Shown here in pieces: positions 11,917 through 24,924 of a stretch of DNA of 52,621 nucleotides. Both the position numbers and the translations under genes were made by a program. The notes under the pieces are model-generated. The model was not told the DNA's origin. It made no database searches and saw nothing but the letters and a program-made list of their open reading frames with translations. Source of the stretch: Apiotrichum sp. Y4204 (lineage: Eukaryota; Basidiomycota; Tremellomycetes; Trichosporonales; Trichosporonaceae); assembly GCA_025531455.1 (NCBI GenBank), contig JAMYHL010000133.1, forward strand, positions 1 through 52,621, in the 5' to 3' direction. Each line of letters begins with the position of its first letter. Position 1 is the first letter of the stretch.

Positions 11917-14454
11917 CTACACGATGGCGTCATCTCGGAAAATGTCGCCAGCGAATGCCTTCTTGGCCTCGTTACTGTGATGGCCACCAGCCTCGCTGTC
12001 AATCTGGTGACAGATGAAGAGGGCATCAGCACTGCAATGTTAGCATGGACGAAATCGCAAAACTTCATGACACGTACGCGTCGCCGAGGACTGCGGCACC
12101 CGCACGAATGGCCATGAATGGCACACCACCACAGAGGACGGCTGCGAATGGGGCATAGAGGGGATTGTGAAGCGCGTGAGCCATGTACAGATAGCCGGCG
12201 GTTGCGGTGAACATGCCAGTGGCTGTTGAGCTGATCGTCAAGAGTAACTTGATAAGAGTGTCTGAACCTGTTAGCATTGTTTCTTCTGTCTCTCACTCAC
12301 AGTCGAGCAATTTCCCGCTGTTGCGACGACTTGCCAAGCCAACTGCACGACGGGCACTTGGCCAGAAGGCATCACCTGTTATCCCGACATACACCAGAGC
12401 GTAGCCGTTCAGCTGGTCAAGAATGCTCGCCACCATGCTGAACAATGGCGTAAGTCTGGAGAGGAACGACAGAGCAGTAGGCAACACTCTCGACCGAGGT
12501 GAAGTTATCCGCTTGAGCTCAGCCGCGATGCGGCCAACAACGCGGACGGTCGCAACGATCAGGGATCCAAGACAAACGCTCCCAAGAGAAGTTCCCGTAG
12601 CGCGATGGACTGCTGCCGTTGTAATCTCCAAAGGATCGATGGCATTGTCCCTGTTTTGTCAATAACCAGAGGAAAATGATGGTGCCGTACCTGTGAAAGT
12701 ACCACTCGCCAATGACGGCCGCAACTGCAACGCGTCCAATCCCACGGAGAACGCCCCATGTCCATAGCCATGCGACTGTCACCAAGAAGGCAAGCAAGCC
12801 GGCGTAGGGCTGGATGTTTGCAACCCAGGTATTCGGTCGGCTGCGTTATCGTTAACAACACCGTTGATGATTTTGGACCTACGGGTTGCGCCAATAACCG
12901 ACAAGAACCAGCCGGATCAGTAGCGTCAGGAAGGGCACGGAAGCCAGTGCAAAGACTGCAAGCAGCAGAGGCGTCAGGAGGAGCAAAGGGGGGTGTGATA
13001 GAAGAAGCTGGGTCGAAAGCTGCCGGAGGTCAGCGAGTAGCTAAAGGGCTAGTGACGTACCTCCACAACAGACACGGTCCTCTCAAGTTTACGCCGTCTG
13101 ACCCATACTAATCGCGCGAACCATACGGCCAACAGCCATGGAATAAGGGCGGCGAGACGCATGCCGGTGGTGGCCCACCATCGCTCCTTCTGATCCACGT
13201 CGGAGACGCTCTCGAAGCTGGCACCGATCGCCCACCAGCCACAGATGAACAATGAAAAGGGGACGGCAGCTGCTGTTCCAAGGAGCACCGGCCGTACAGT
13301 CTTGCTTAAAAGGAAGAGAAAGACGGGAGGAAGAATCAGAGTGGGAACGATTAAAGCCATGAGGATGGGTAGGAGAGAGATGATGGATGGTGGTGGTCCG
13401 CTTCGGTCATCCTTGGGCTACCATGTCAGCTTTCAGAAAGTTCACAGAAAGTTCACAGTACGTACGTCTGTCGAACCCCATACACAAAGAAGACCGATGA
13501 AAACACCCAGCAGGGTTGTCAGCCATAACGCGAGGAAGCCAGGGTCTGTAGATATCAGCATGGAGGTATTAACTTGGACTTCACCTTTGTACTTTCTCAG
13601 ACCCTCTCGTTCCCAGTGACCAAAACGACCATGGTACACTTGCAGTCGCATTGGGACTTTGGTAGTCATCTGCGTAATTTCATCGGGGCCAAGGAGAGGT
13701 TCTTCGAGGGTCTCACTGCCTCCGGCGAGTTGTGGAATACTGGTCGGTTTGGGCGCTTTCCGGCGCGACTGACCCATTAGGCCACTCGTCCCCATGTGAT
13801 CATCGTCGCTCTCATCTTCTGTCTCCTTTTCGCTCTCGGTGGCTTCGCTTGAGGACGATGACGGAAATACGCTCTGATACGCCAGCCATCCTTTGGTGCC
13901 TCTGGCATTGCGAGGTCCTCGGCCATCACGGATCAATGACCGGCGGACCTGGGCCACTTGATCCAAGTCTGCCTCCATCTCGACCTCGCTATCGGACGAG
14001 CCGCCGTATGGATCAGGAAGAGCTGCGCGGTTCTTCGGTGCACCAGCGTGTTGGTCTTCAGTACCTGGGGCATCAAATAGAAGGCTCACGCCAGCGCGGC
14101 TTGCCCTCGTCGTTGATCGGCTGTCATTGAGGTCTCCGATGGACGGAATACCTGCAATTCCAGAGCCGGGAAACGGCGGCGTTCCCGATGATGAATGTGA
14201 CCGCGAGGATCCGCTCAAATGAGACTGCGATGCGGTCGGTGATGGTAGGAAGGGGTCGTGAGATGGAGATCCCGGCAAGGAAGAGCGAAAGATCTACCAT
14301 TAGTATGGGTCATCATAATCATGTCTGAAACACCTACTTGATTGTTGCTCGAGTCTCCTGCGTTGCCACCCGACCTGCTACTCGCAAGAAACTTGCTCGC
14401 ATAAGTGGAGAAGGCAGATGGCATTGTCGATGTTGATTGATTCGGGCTTGACAT
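11917..14454 (-). CDS. PNS1: Choline-transporter-like (CTL/SLC44, Pns1-type) membrane protein
   Basis: Exons, read on the minus strand: 14454-14338, 14293-13466, 13417-13061, 13019-12883, 12840-12691, 12650-12301, 12267-12078 and 12031-11917, giving 2244 nt and 747 residues. The first 250 or so residues are soluble, Ser/Pro-rich and acidic (SSDSEVEMEADLD). Multiple hydrophobic segments follow from GFLALWLTTLLGVFIGLL onward. Family motifs of the CTL domain are clear in the C-terminal half: RPNTWVANIQPYAG, RGIGRVAVAAVIGEWYF, then GTSLGSVCLGSLI, NGYALVYVGITGDAFWPSAR and ADALFICHQID. Pns1 is a plasma-membrane CTL protein of unsettled substrate in yeast, while animal CTL proteins carry choline or ethanolamine; the substrate here is unknown. 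A 39-nt in-frame segment (gtgaag...ctacag) in exon 2 near 13550-13588 looks like a further intron without a stop, which would shorten the protein by 13 residues. Confidence 0.85.
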
Positions 14455-16379
14455 TATAAACTACACAATGTTGATCCGGTTGACGATAACAGCTCAACGG
14501 GTGAAGAAGATTGTCGATATCCGTGGTGCGCCGGACAGCTAGCTTATGGAGGCACCACTGAGTCCATTGAACAGAGCGGTGGCCCGATGCGGCGAGGAGG
14601 ATAGGGGTGAGGAGTGGTGCTCGCGCGCGAATGAAGACTGGAAGCAAGATTGTCAAAGGGATACCTTGGAGTGGACCTCGAGGTGGTGGCGTGCACAGAC
14701 CTGGGCCTGTAGGGATGACGACGTGACTCGGCTCCGGCAAAAGGATCGATGGGTGATGACGAGGAGCTGCTGGCGTTTGATAACTGACCAACGGTACTGT
14801 CACATAAACTTGTAGGACGTTGTTGGTGGTGTTGGCTTAATCGGGTGATGGTAGGATGGATGGAGGTAATGGAGTGATGAGAGAGAGACATACGAGATGT
14901 TGATGTTTGTGTAGTGGGCGGGGGGGTTTAACACACTCCTGAATGGAGGTTGTTATTAGCGTTATTAGCCGCACTTCGGAACATCCCCTATTTGTCAGGC
15001 TAGCCGAATGCTAATGCTTTATTAGCCTTGGGAACAACCAGCGTGGGATGACCTGATCAGAACCAGAAGTACCTGTGTGATCGAGTCGCACAGTGGTGCG
15101 TGTGCATTTGCGCTGGCTGATGCACACGATCAGACACGATGCATGCGTATGTGCCCAGGTGGGGCCGAGAATGGCGCAGTGACGGGTCACCACCACGCCG
15201 AGTGGCGAGTGGCGCGAGTGGCGACAGAGCTCTGAACCTTGGCCACTTGGCCACTTTGTGCACATATGCAATCGGTTCCACAGCCCCCCGGAATTCCGGA
15301 TATTCACAACTTGACCGAGGCGGAGCCTTCTTATCTCATCAAGGCCATTCAAGGCGTTGACGTCATATGCACATGGCAACATGGCTGATAACGACTTTTC
15401 CATTTCCTGACTGCTCTTATATTGACAGGTCATTATAAATGGTTCGCCGCAATTCACCGAATCACTCCTGGTGCTGGTAAGCTGCTTCAGGGTGCGACCG
15501 GACTTGTCGCGTCCGCTCCGCACCGATCCGACCCATTCCAGACAGAAGCACAGATTGGTAGTGCCCACAACGCACCACAGTACTGTGGTGGTGATGGGGA
15601 TTTACAGAATTACACAATAGTAGCAGCAGCAGAGAGAAGAGAAGGGATTAAGATGCACAAATGATGAGGGAGAGTGTTGCTTCCAGCGGGAGCGCTCAAT
15701 CACGACAACAAAGTGTATGATCTATGAGGCATGGACTCTTGAACGCAAGCTGTCGACGACCCGAGGAATGGCATGTGAATCGTTGATAATGAATAATAAA
15801 GCCATTCTGAGTGTCGCACAAGGTACCTTTTTGCTTGCGCTTGGCCTCTCTCGCGATCTCTCTCTGGCGTTCTGGCCCTCTGGCCCTCTGGCCCTCTGGC
15901 CGGTGGCCTCTGGTCTGTCATCTTTCGCATTCCCATATCCTCAAGTCCCCGCCCGGCGGCCCAGCGCCCTAGTCCCCTTTATAGTCCCCCTGCAGCCCTG
16001 AGAGCTGAGAGCTGCGCCCTCTCGAGCTCTCTCGCCCTGCACCCAACCTTGTTCCCCAATCATTTACAACGCACCAACGTCATCCGGCCCTCCGCTTACC
16101 ATTACTCGTACACACACACACACCCCGCACTGCGCATTCAATATCCCACCTCTTACCTCACGTTTCGTCGCGCCCATCGTCGTTCCCGGTCTGCCCTAGC
16201 CAGTGTGACCTCTCGCTCGGCTGCTATATTTACTGCAGCTGCATCACCATCTCTTTCACCTCTTCCACCTCCTCGAACAACCTTCGCAACCACCCCCACG
16301 CACGTTCCCCCGGCCATTCAGCTCCCCATCTTTCCATCCTCTCTCCCTCACCTTCCCATCCCGCGACCACCACATCAAC
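14455..16379. promoter_or_regulatory. Divergent promoter region between the CTL gene and glucose-6-phosphate isomerase
   Basis: About 1.9 kb containing the 5' regions of two divergent genes. The left part is pyrimidine-rich on the minus strand (leader of the CTL gene) and includes a minus-strand ATG frame of 115 codons at 14891-14544 that may be an upstream ORF. The right part is CT-rich on the plus strand with a short ccctctgg tandem near 15880-15900. No conserved gene is recognised. Confidence 0.5.
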
Positions 16380-18358
<1,979 letters not shown>

Positions 18359-18902
18359 TATGGCAGTGGCGCATCGCCTCCTGTCTTCAGTAATTAAAAC
18401 GAGTGGTTGCTCTGGGTGCAACCGAGGCAGTTTATGTATTTTGACATGTATTGACATGAGTCACGGAATTGACATGAGTCACGGAGGGTCGCGACGAGAC
18501 GTTGATCCGAGGGGAGTCGGGGATAGCCGAAGCGGCAATGATTGGCCTGTTGATGTCTGGCCGGAGTCAAAATGGCGCTAGAACGGAGTATCGCGGATTA
18601 AGTAGCATCTGCGGACTTTGGGGCATCGCCGTGGCTCCGGGATCCCGCGGGGTCACTGAGTATGCACGCACTCACTCAGATCATGCATCACCCACGCACA
18701 GGGTCGGCAACTCGCGATTTCGAGCAATCTCGGATCGAACGCGGTCGTGAGATTCGCGACATCTCCATACAGATTGTACAGCCACCCATATCCGTCTGAA
18801 ATCACGTCTTGCTCACCGTCTCTCCCCGACTCTTCTCCTCTTTCTCCCTCCCTTGCATTCCCACTGCTCTTTCCTCTTCATCAGCACTTTTGCAAAAGCA
18901 GC
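18359..18902. promoter_or_regulatory. GPI 3' UTR and promoter of the DLD2-type gene
   Basis: No gene is seen. It holds an exactly repeated 18-bp motif containing TGAGTCA (listed separately) and a CT-rich leader immediately before the ATG at 18903. Confidence 0.5.
18454..18484. promoter_or_regulatory. Two TGAGTCA (Gcn4/AP-1-type) boxes 18 bp apart
   Basis: The heptamer TGAGTCA occurs at 18457-18463 and again at 18475-18481 inside a tandem copy of ttgacatgagtcacgga. TGAGTCA is the established core site for Gcn4/AP-1-family bZIP factors. The sites lie about 420-440 bp upstream of the DLD2-type ATG and about 100 bp past the GPI stop. Function is inferred from the motif and its exact duplication only. 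Confidence 0.45.
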
Positions 18903-20781
18903 ATGTCGGCTGCCCGCTCCCTCCTTCGCACCCTTCCTCGGCATGCCGCCCGGAGGGTGGCAATCGCCCCCCGCGCTCGCCCGATGCTCGTTGCCGCTGC
19001 AGCGGGACCTGCCAAGGCCGTTCGTCATGCCTCAACGATTCCGCCCCGCGCCGACTTCACCAAGGTGACCGACGAGCACGTCAAGGCGCTCCGCGGCTTG
19101 CTTGCCGCGCCGACCAGCCTGCTCTCCACCATCGACGGCTCCGCGACGGTCGATGAGCTCGTTGCGTTCAATGACGACTGGATGAACAAGTACCACGGGA
19201 AGAGCCAGGTCATTGTCAAGCCGAAAACCACTGAGGAGGTCGCTGCTGTCATGAAGTTCTGCCATGACAACAACATTGCTGTTGTACCCCAGGGTGGTAA
19301 CACTGGTCTTGTCGGTGAGTCACACGAGCTCGACTGCGAGTGGCAACGCTGACTGGGCGCAGGTGGTGGTGTGCCGGTTCACGACGAGGTCGTCATCTCC
19401 ACTGCGAACTTGAACCAGATCCGCTCGTTTGACCCCGTCTCGGGCACTCTTGTTGCTGATGCTGGTGTCGTCCTTGAGGTTGCCGATAACTTCCTTGCCG
19501 AGAAGGGCTTCATTTTCCCGCTCGACCTCGGTGCCAAGGGCTCTTGCCACATTGGTGGAAATGTTGCCACTAACGCTGGTGGTCTCCGTCTCCTTCGCTA
19601 CGGATCCCTCCATGGCACCGTTCTTGGTTTGGAGGTTGTACTCGCTGACGGCACCATCTGGAACAACCTGAAGACGCTCCGCAAGGACAACACTGGTGCG
19701 TTGAACTTTGAAAACTTGGCTGCAACCGGTTCTGACAATCCCAGGCTTTGACATGAAGCAGCTGTTTATTGGCTCTGAGGGCACTCTTGGCATCATTACC
19801 GCCATTTCCATTCTTTGCCCGCGCCGTCCCAAGGCCATGAACGTCGCCGTGTTCTCCGTTGAGTCTTACGAGGCCGTGCAGCAGGTGTTTTCAGAGGCGA
19901 AGACCCACCTTGGCGAGATCCTCTCGGCCTTCGAGTTCTGGGACAAACAGTCGTACGACGTGATTCGCCATCACAAGGCAGAGGTCGGCGAGGAGAACCG
20001 CAAGGTGTTCGAGACGGAGGGCCCCTTCTACTGTCTCATTGAGACTGGTGGTTCGAATGGCGACCATGACGAGGAGGTTAGTATACAGTGTAACAGGCGG
20101 TTGGTTGACTGTGCTGACCTCAACAGAAACTCTCCTCACTCCTCGAGGACCTCATGTCGTCTGGCAAGGTTCTTGACGGTGCACTTGCGCAGGACACTAC
20201 TCAGTTTGCGTCGCTTTGGAAGCTCCGTGAGGGCATCCCGGAGGCATGCGGAAAGACTGGATCCGTGTACAAGTACGACGTCTCAATTCCCGTCGCGGAC
20301 ATGTACAACGTCTGTGAGAAGGTCCGCGCTCGCCTCCAGGAGAAGGGCCTTCTCGAGGGTGATGGCAACCCCGCCGGCCCGATCAAGGCATGCGTTGGCT
20401 ACGGACACATGGGCGACGGCAACATCCACCTGAACATTGTTGCCAACGAGTACACGGACGAGATTGAGGCTGCCATAGAGCCCTACGTTTACGAGGTCGT
20501 TTGTGAGTCCTGATCAACGGCATATTGACAAGCTGCTTGCAATGTGGCTGTGATTTATACTGACCGTAACCAGCCGAGGCCCGTGGAAGTGTCAGCGCTG
20601 AGCACGGATTGGGTGAGTTGCTTGTTTGACATCTTGACTGATAACAACAGGTGTCATGAAGACTGGCGCGTTGCATTACAGCCAGGACGAGACCTCAATC
20701 GACCTTATGCGCAAGCTTAAGAACCTGTACGACCCCAAGGGCATTCTCAACCCTTACAAGTATCTGCCGAAGGCCGCATAA
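18903..20781 (+). CDS. DLD2: Mitochondrial FAD-linked D-2-hydroxyacid dehydrogenase (Dld2 / D-2-hydroxyglutarate dehydrogenase type)
   Basis: Exons: 18903-19314, 19363-19695, 19745-20076, 20127-20502, 20574-20612 and 20651-20781, giving 1623 nt and 540 residues. The N-terminus (Arg-rich with no acidic residues, [18 protein letters not shown]) is a good mitochondrial presequence. A PCMH-type FAD-binding domain follows ([13 protein letters not shown], then [13 protein letters not shown] and [18 protein letters not shown]). The FAD-oxidase C-terminal domain has [23 protein letters not shown] and SAEHGLG, with the metal and substrate His residues in GHMGDGNIH. The sequence style matches Dld2/D2HGDH rather than cytochrome-type Dld1. 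Such enzymes oxidise D-2-hydroxyglutarate or D-lactate to the keto acid and pass electrons on. The exact substrate cannot be set from sequence alone. It appears intact. Confidence 0.9.
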
Positions 20782-22942
20782 CAGTTGTACTGGAGATATG
20801 TATAACGCTGGACATGTCACAAGAGGAATTCTGACTCAACCGGACGCGCTCACCGTTAACGATCTTTCGCAATAATGAGGCTGACGACAGGCTCCTTCTA
20901 CTGAATGTGGGCAGGCCGGAGAGATGGAGCTCTTACTAAGGGTCGATACCAATTGATATGCTGGCGTCATGGACCTTTGTGAGTACGATTGAACCAGTCG
21001 GGAAACACCATTTATGGTCAACTAGGGAGGCGAAGGAAAGGGAGCAGTAAACCAACCAAGAAAACAACACGCGATACAGTCTGGCAAAGTCTAGAACTCA
21101 TTAAGAGTAGGATGCGGAATCATCATCGATCGCTTGACGCGACAGATACAATAACGGGCTTTGCTCAGCTTCACTGGAAACATTTGGGACGCGGGAAGTT
21201 GTGTGTGGCGCACGTTTGAAGCGATCGCGGTGTCGAATTGTCGAAACATCGGCCGAAGCAAACCGCTCACGTTACGTATGTGTCGCGTGCACCAGAGCGT
21301 CAAAGCGCATGGCATCTTGAGCACTTGAGCCTCCACCGCATGCACCGCAGGTGTTCCGAGGATCACCTTGTTTATTGTGGATCACCCACAAGGTACAGGA
21401 GCACGACCACGTATGCCACCTCCATGCCGCGCATGTGCGTCGCTCATTATTGCATTATTATTGTCTGCCCTTCAGTATAGGACCGTGGTGGTGGTTTCGG
21501 ATTCGCGGTCTCTGCATCCCGCATATGCGTGTGTTCGCTGCACGGCAGTCAAAGACAATAGAAGTGGTGGTAGACTAGATCTGGGTATATCTCAAACGTT
21601 ATCATGCGCGCCCTGGCCGAGGCTTTGGGTGGCGTGGAGGTGTTTTATGGCGTTCTGTAGACATCGTACTTTTATTTATGATCAGAGTATTCTATTGCAT
21701 GGAATAACCCCTCCAGAGCTCCAGAGCCGCAGCAGAAAAGTTTCCTGCGTGCCTGATTGCCCAGAGATTCCCTGATCCCCCTGACAGAGAAAAGAGAAAA
21801 GCAAATAAATACATCAAAATCGGACAATCGCCCCCTCTTCCCTCTTCCGGTTTCGATGCTACATACATATATTATACACTACTGCTATGGGTTTTGGGAT
21901 CTGCTGGTGTATTGCACTCTGGGCGTATCTCGGCCCTCGGAGATGCTCATGGATACTACTCTATAGCTCTACTTATCCTGGCATGTACAGGTTGTTCACA
22001 GGATGTAGAATCTACATCCCGAAGCTGGCGCATTGGGACACGCACAGGCCACCCCCCATAAGTCTGGATCCTGGATCTTGGATCTTGGACAATGGTATAA
22101 TGGTACAATGGTGCTGGGCTACTCAGCCAGCGCGGCGACGGCTTCCCGTGCCATCTGGGTTATCCCATATTGGTCCATGCCATTCCGCACCGTCGACAAT
22201 CCTTACGTATTGAGCCGTTGTTCCCGACCTGCAACACCGAAGAGAGACGACGTCCATCTGCCATTGAGCTCAGAGGAATTCAGATTGTTCACAGTTCAGC
22301 GAGGAGAAGAGAGGATCGAGAGGAGAGACCGGAGAATGGCATGCTACATGCTAGACACAGTTTTCCGTCCTTGGCCACCCATTCACGCCCCCCACCGTCC
22401 CCGTGTGCGCCCGGCGGTCCGTGCATGCGGCGGCGTGCGTGCTTGCGCGGATTCCAGCTGATTCTGGCCTTTTGGTGATCTAATGCCAGTAATGATCTGT
22501 AAGCTGCTACAATAGCATGCTTCAATGCTACTGTAGTAGCACCCCTGCCCCTCTATTAGTGTCCCCGTTTAGGACGCCCCTCTGTATCGTTTTCCCATTT
22601 TCGTTTTCTTTTTTTCCCTTTTTTTTTTTCGAAACCTTGTTGTTCCAGGTCAGCCATAATCCTGGGCCCCCCCTGCGCCCGCGCGGGCACACATCCCTTT
22701 CCCATCCCCGGCCCATTGTGCTTCGGCCTGCGGCCTGCAGCTTGCGGCTGACTTGACTTGCCAGGCGCCTGCCCTCGTCCCCCCCCCCCCCCCTTTTTTT
22801 TATCTTTATAATCTCTTCATCTCATCGTCACACTATACACGAGTCACTCTTTCTATCCCGTATCTATATCCACACTCATCGACATCTTCCTCGCGCACTC
22901 TCACTTCTTCCCCCACTCGTCTTATCGTATCATTACATCGCC
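20782..22942. other. Long intergenic region before the fatty-acid 2-hydroxylase gene
   Basis: About 2.2 kb without a recognisable protein, tRNA or rRNA gene on either strand. The open frames present are short and of odd composition. It contains a 15-nt C run followed by eight T (22779-22801) and a strongly pyrimidine-rich leader before the ATG at 22943. A non-coding transcript cannot be excluded. Confidence 0.5.
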
Positions 22943-24434
22943 ATGGTCAACCAACGTGTCTTTCTACAATCTGATGTCGCAAAGCGTAAGTTGTCAGTGC
23001 TCCACGACGAACAATACGCCATTGCCGCCACCCTGAAGTCGTTTTGAGCCACTCTTGTCCGAGTTGTCCATCTACTGACCCATCAACAGGCAACTCGCGG
23101 AAAGCCTGCTGGGTCACCCGCAACGGCTCCGTCTACGATGTTACCTCCTTCCTTGAGGACCATCCCGGAGGCGATGACCTTATCCTTCAGTTTGCCGGTC
23201 AGGATCTGAATGAGATTATGAAGGATCCTGTCTCCCACGAGCATGCGCCCTCCGCGTATGAGATGCTGGACGAGTTCCGGATCGGCGAGCTTGGTGGACA
23301 CACCTCTGTGTCAGACGGTAAGTCACAGGAGAGCACCCTGCACTGCAGCTATGCTGGACAGACAGTTGCTCGGGAGATTGGCATGGCTCGGCCAGTCAAC
23401 CCCTTCAACCACGGCGCCGGATCGCATGTCATACTGACCATATCAGACTGGGTTCCCGATGAGAACTTCCACCCCGACAATACCGATGTCTCCATGGACT
23501 ACAAGGAGAACAAGTTCCTCGACCTTTCCAAACCACTGCTCGCCCAGGTCTGGAATGCGCCGTGGTCCAAGGAGTACTACCTCCAACAAGTTCATAGCCC
23601 TCGCCATCTCAAAGACTCGGCAAGGCTGTTCAAGTGGGATGCCCTCGAGGTACGTTTTCAATAACGCGTTTGGCACCACGCGTTTCAATGGTCTACGCGA
23701 TCGCGATCGCGACCAATTTGCGGCCTCTTGCACCGCACCCCTTACCATCATGATTGATTTGTCTGACTCCAGGCCCTCACCCGAACCAAGTGGTACGTGG
23801 TCCCGATAATTTGGGGCCCGATCACAATGTTCCTTTTCTATCTTTCTCTCCTGCAATTCACGGACTCGCGCATCTTGGCGAAGGACATTTTGCACTGGCC
23901 GGTTCCTGCTCTTCCTTCGATTCCGGCTTCCTCGTGGGCGAAGATGATTCCCTGCTTCCTCCTCGGCAACCTCATCTGGACGATCCTCGAGTACGGCATG
24001 CATCGCTTCCTCTTTCACATCGATGACCACCTCCCCGACCGCAACTGGGCTCTTATGCTCCACTTCCTCCTTCACGGTGTTCATCACTACCTTCCCATGG
24101 ACCGCCTCCGTCTGGTCATGCCCCCTACGCTGTTCTTCATTCTGGAGACTCCGTTCACCAAGCTGGCCCATCTCATCTTCCCGAAGGCGATGGCTAACGG
24201 CATCATTGCCGGCTCGTTCACCTTCTACATCCTCTACGACTGCATGCACTACGCCCTCCACCACACGCGTCTGCCCCAGTACCTCACTGAGATGAAGCGG
24301 TACCACCTGGCTCACCACTACAAGAGTAAGTGCCAACATACTCAGTTCGTATGCTGATTCATACAGACTTCGAGCTGGGCTTTGGTGTCACCTCAAAGCT
24401 TTGGGATCACGTTTTCCACACTGAGCTCTGGTGA
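22943..24434 (+). CDS. SCS7: Sphingolipid fatty-acid alpha(2)-hydroxylase with N-terminal cytochrome b5
   Basis: Exons: 22943-22985, 23090-23317, 23447-23649, 23773-24325 and 24367-24434, giving 1095 nt and 364 residues. An N-terminal cytochrome b5 domain has the haem-binding HPGG (EDHPGGDDLILQFAG) and the second haem His region (SHEHAPSAYEML). A membrane-bound di-iron hydroxylase domain follows with the His clusters HRFLFH, HFLLHGVHH, DCMHYALHH and KRYHLAHHY. Hydrophobic segments (MFLFYLSLLQF and others) fit an ER membrane protein. The family (Scs7/FA2H) 2-hydroxylates the N-acyl chain of ceramides. Intron 2 (23318-23446, 129 nt) is a multiple of three with no stop, so a retained form would insert 43 residues between the b5 and hydroxylase domains. 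Intron 3 carries a perfect 16-bp palindrome. Confidence 0.93.
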
Positions 24435-24924
24435 TGTTGGAAATCCGAACCAGGACATTGAATGTGTGGGCTGGATGTGTGATGGCGACTAGAAACTAAA
24501 AACCTGTATCAAGTAGATGATCGCGAGGACCGGCATCCCCACTGCTGGTAAAGTTGATCTCCCCTAGAACATTGATTGTTAATGCAAAACTTCTAATGCG
24601 ATTATGGACCACGGCCTGTCCAGTTGAATTTCGCAGCACAGTCTCTTTTGTCACTCGCCTTTCCTGCCCACTCGGCCCCCAGATAGTGTGTGCGCGTGAT
24701 TTGAAGGGATGCTCTGTGACGATGAACCTTTGCCTGCATGATTCAAGGATCAGGAAGCTATGAGTCTGGAAGGCTGGAGGAACGGACGGGACATGTTGAC
24801 AGTTGGTTAGTTGACAGTCGGGGCCCCGCCGTTCTGCTCACTGGAGTTCGGCTTGCCATAATGGGGACGCGGCTACGGCTTATCTGAGACCAGGCAATCC
24901 AGACTTTGCACACACTTTATCTCA
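24435..24924. other. Intergenic region
   Basis: It holds the 3' UTR of the hydroxylase gene and the short promoter of the PARG-family gene. No gene is seen. Confidence 0.6.

Noticed and set aside
21368..21775. 135-codon frame in the long intergenic region before FA2H
   Set aside because: No similarity recognised, odd Cys/Arg-rich content, and no promoter-like CT leader directly before it.
22779..22801. C15-T8 tract as a possible telomere or transposon end
   Set aside because: It is a simple homopolymer run in a CT-rich promoter, without repeat units, inverted ends or target duplication.
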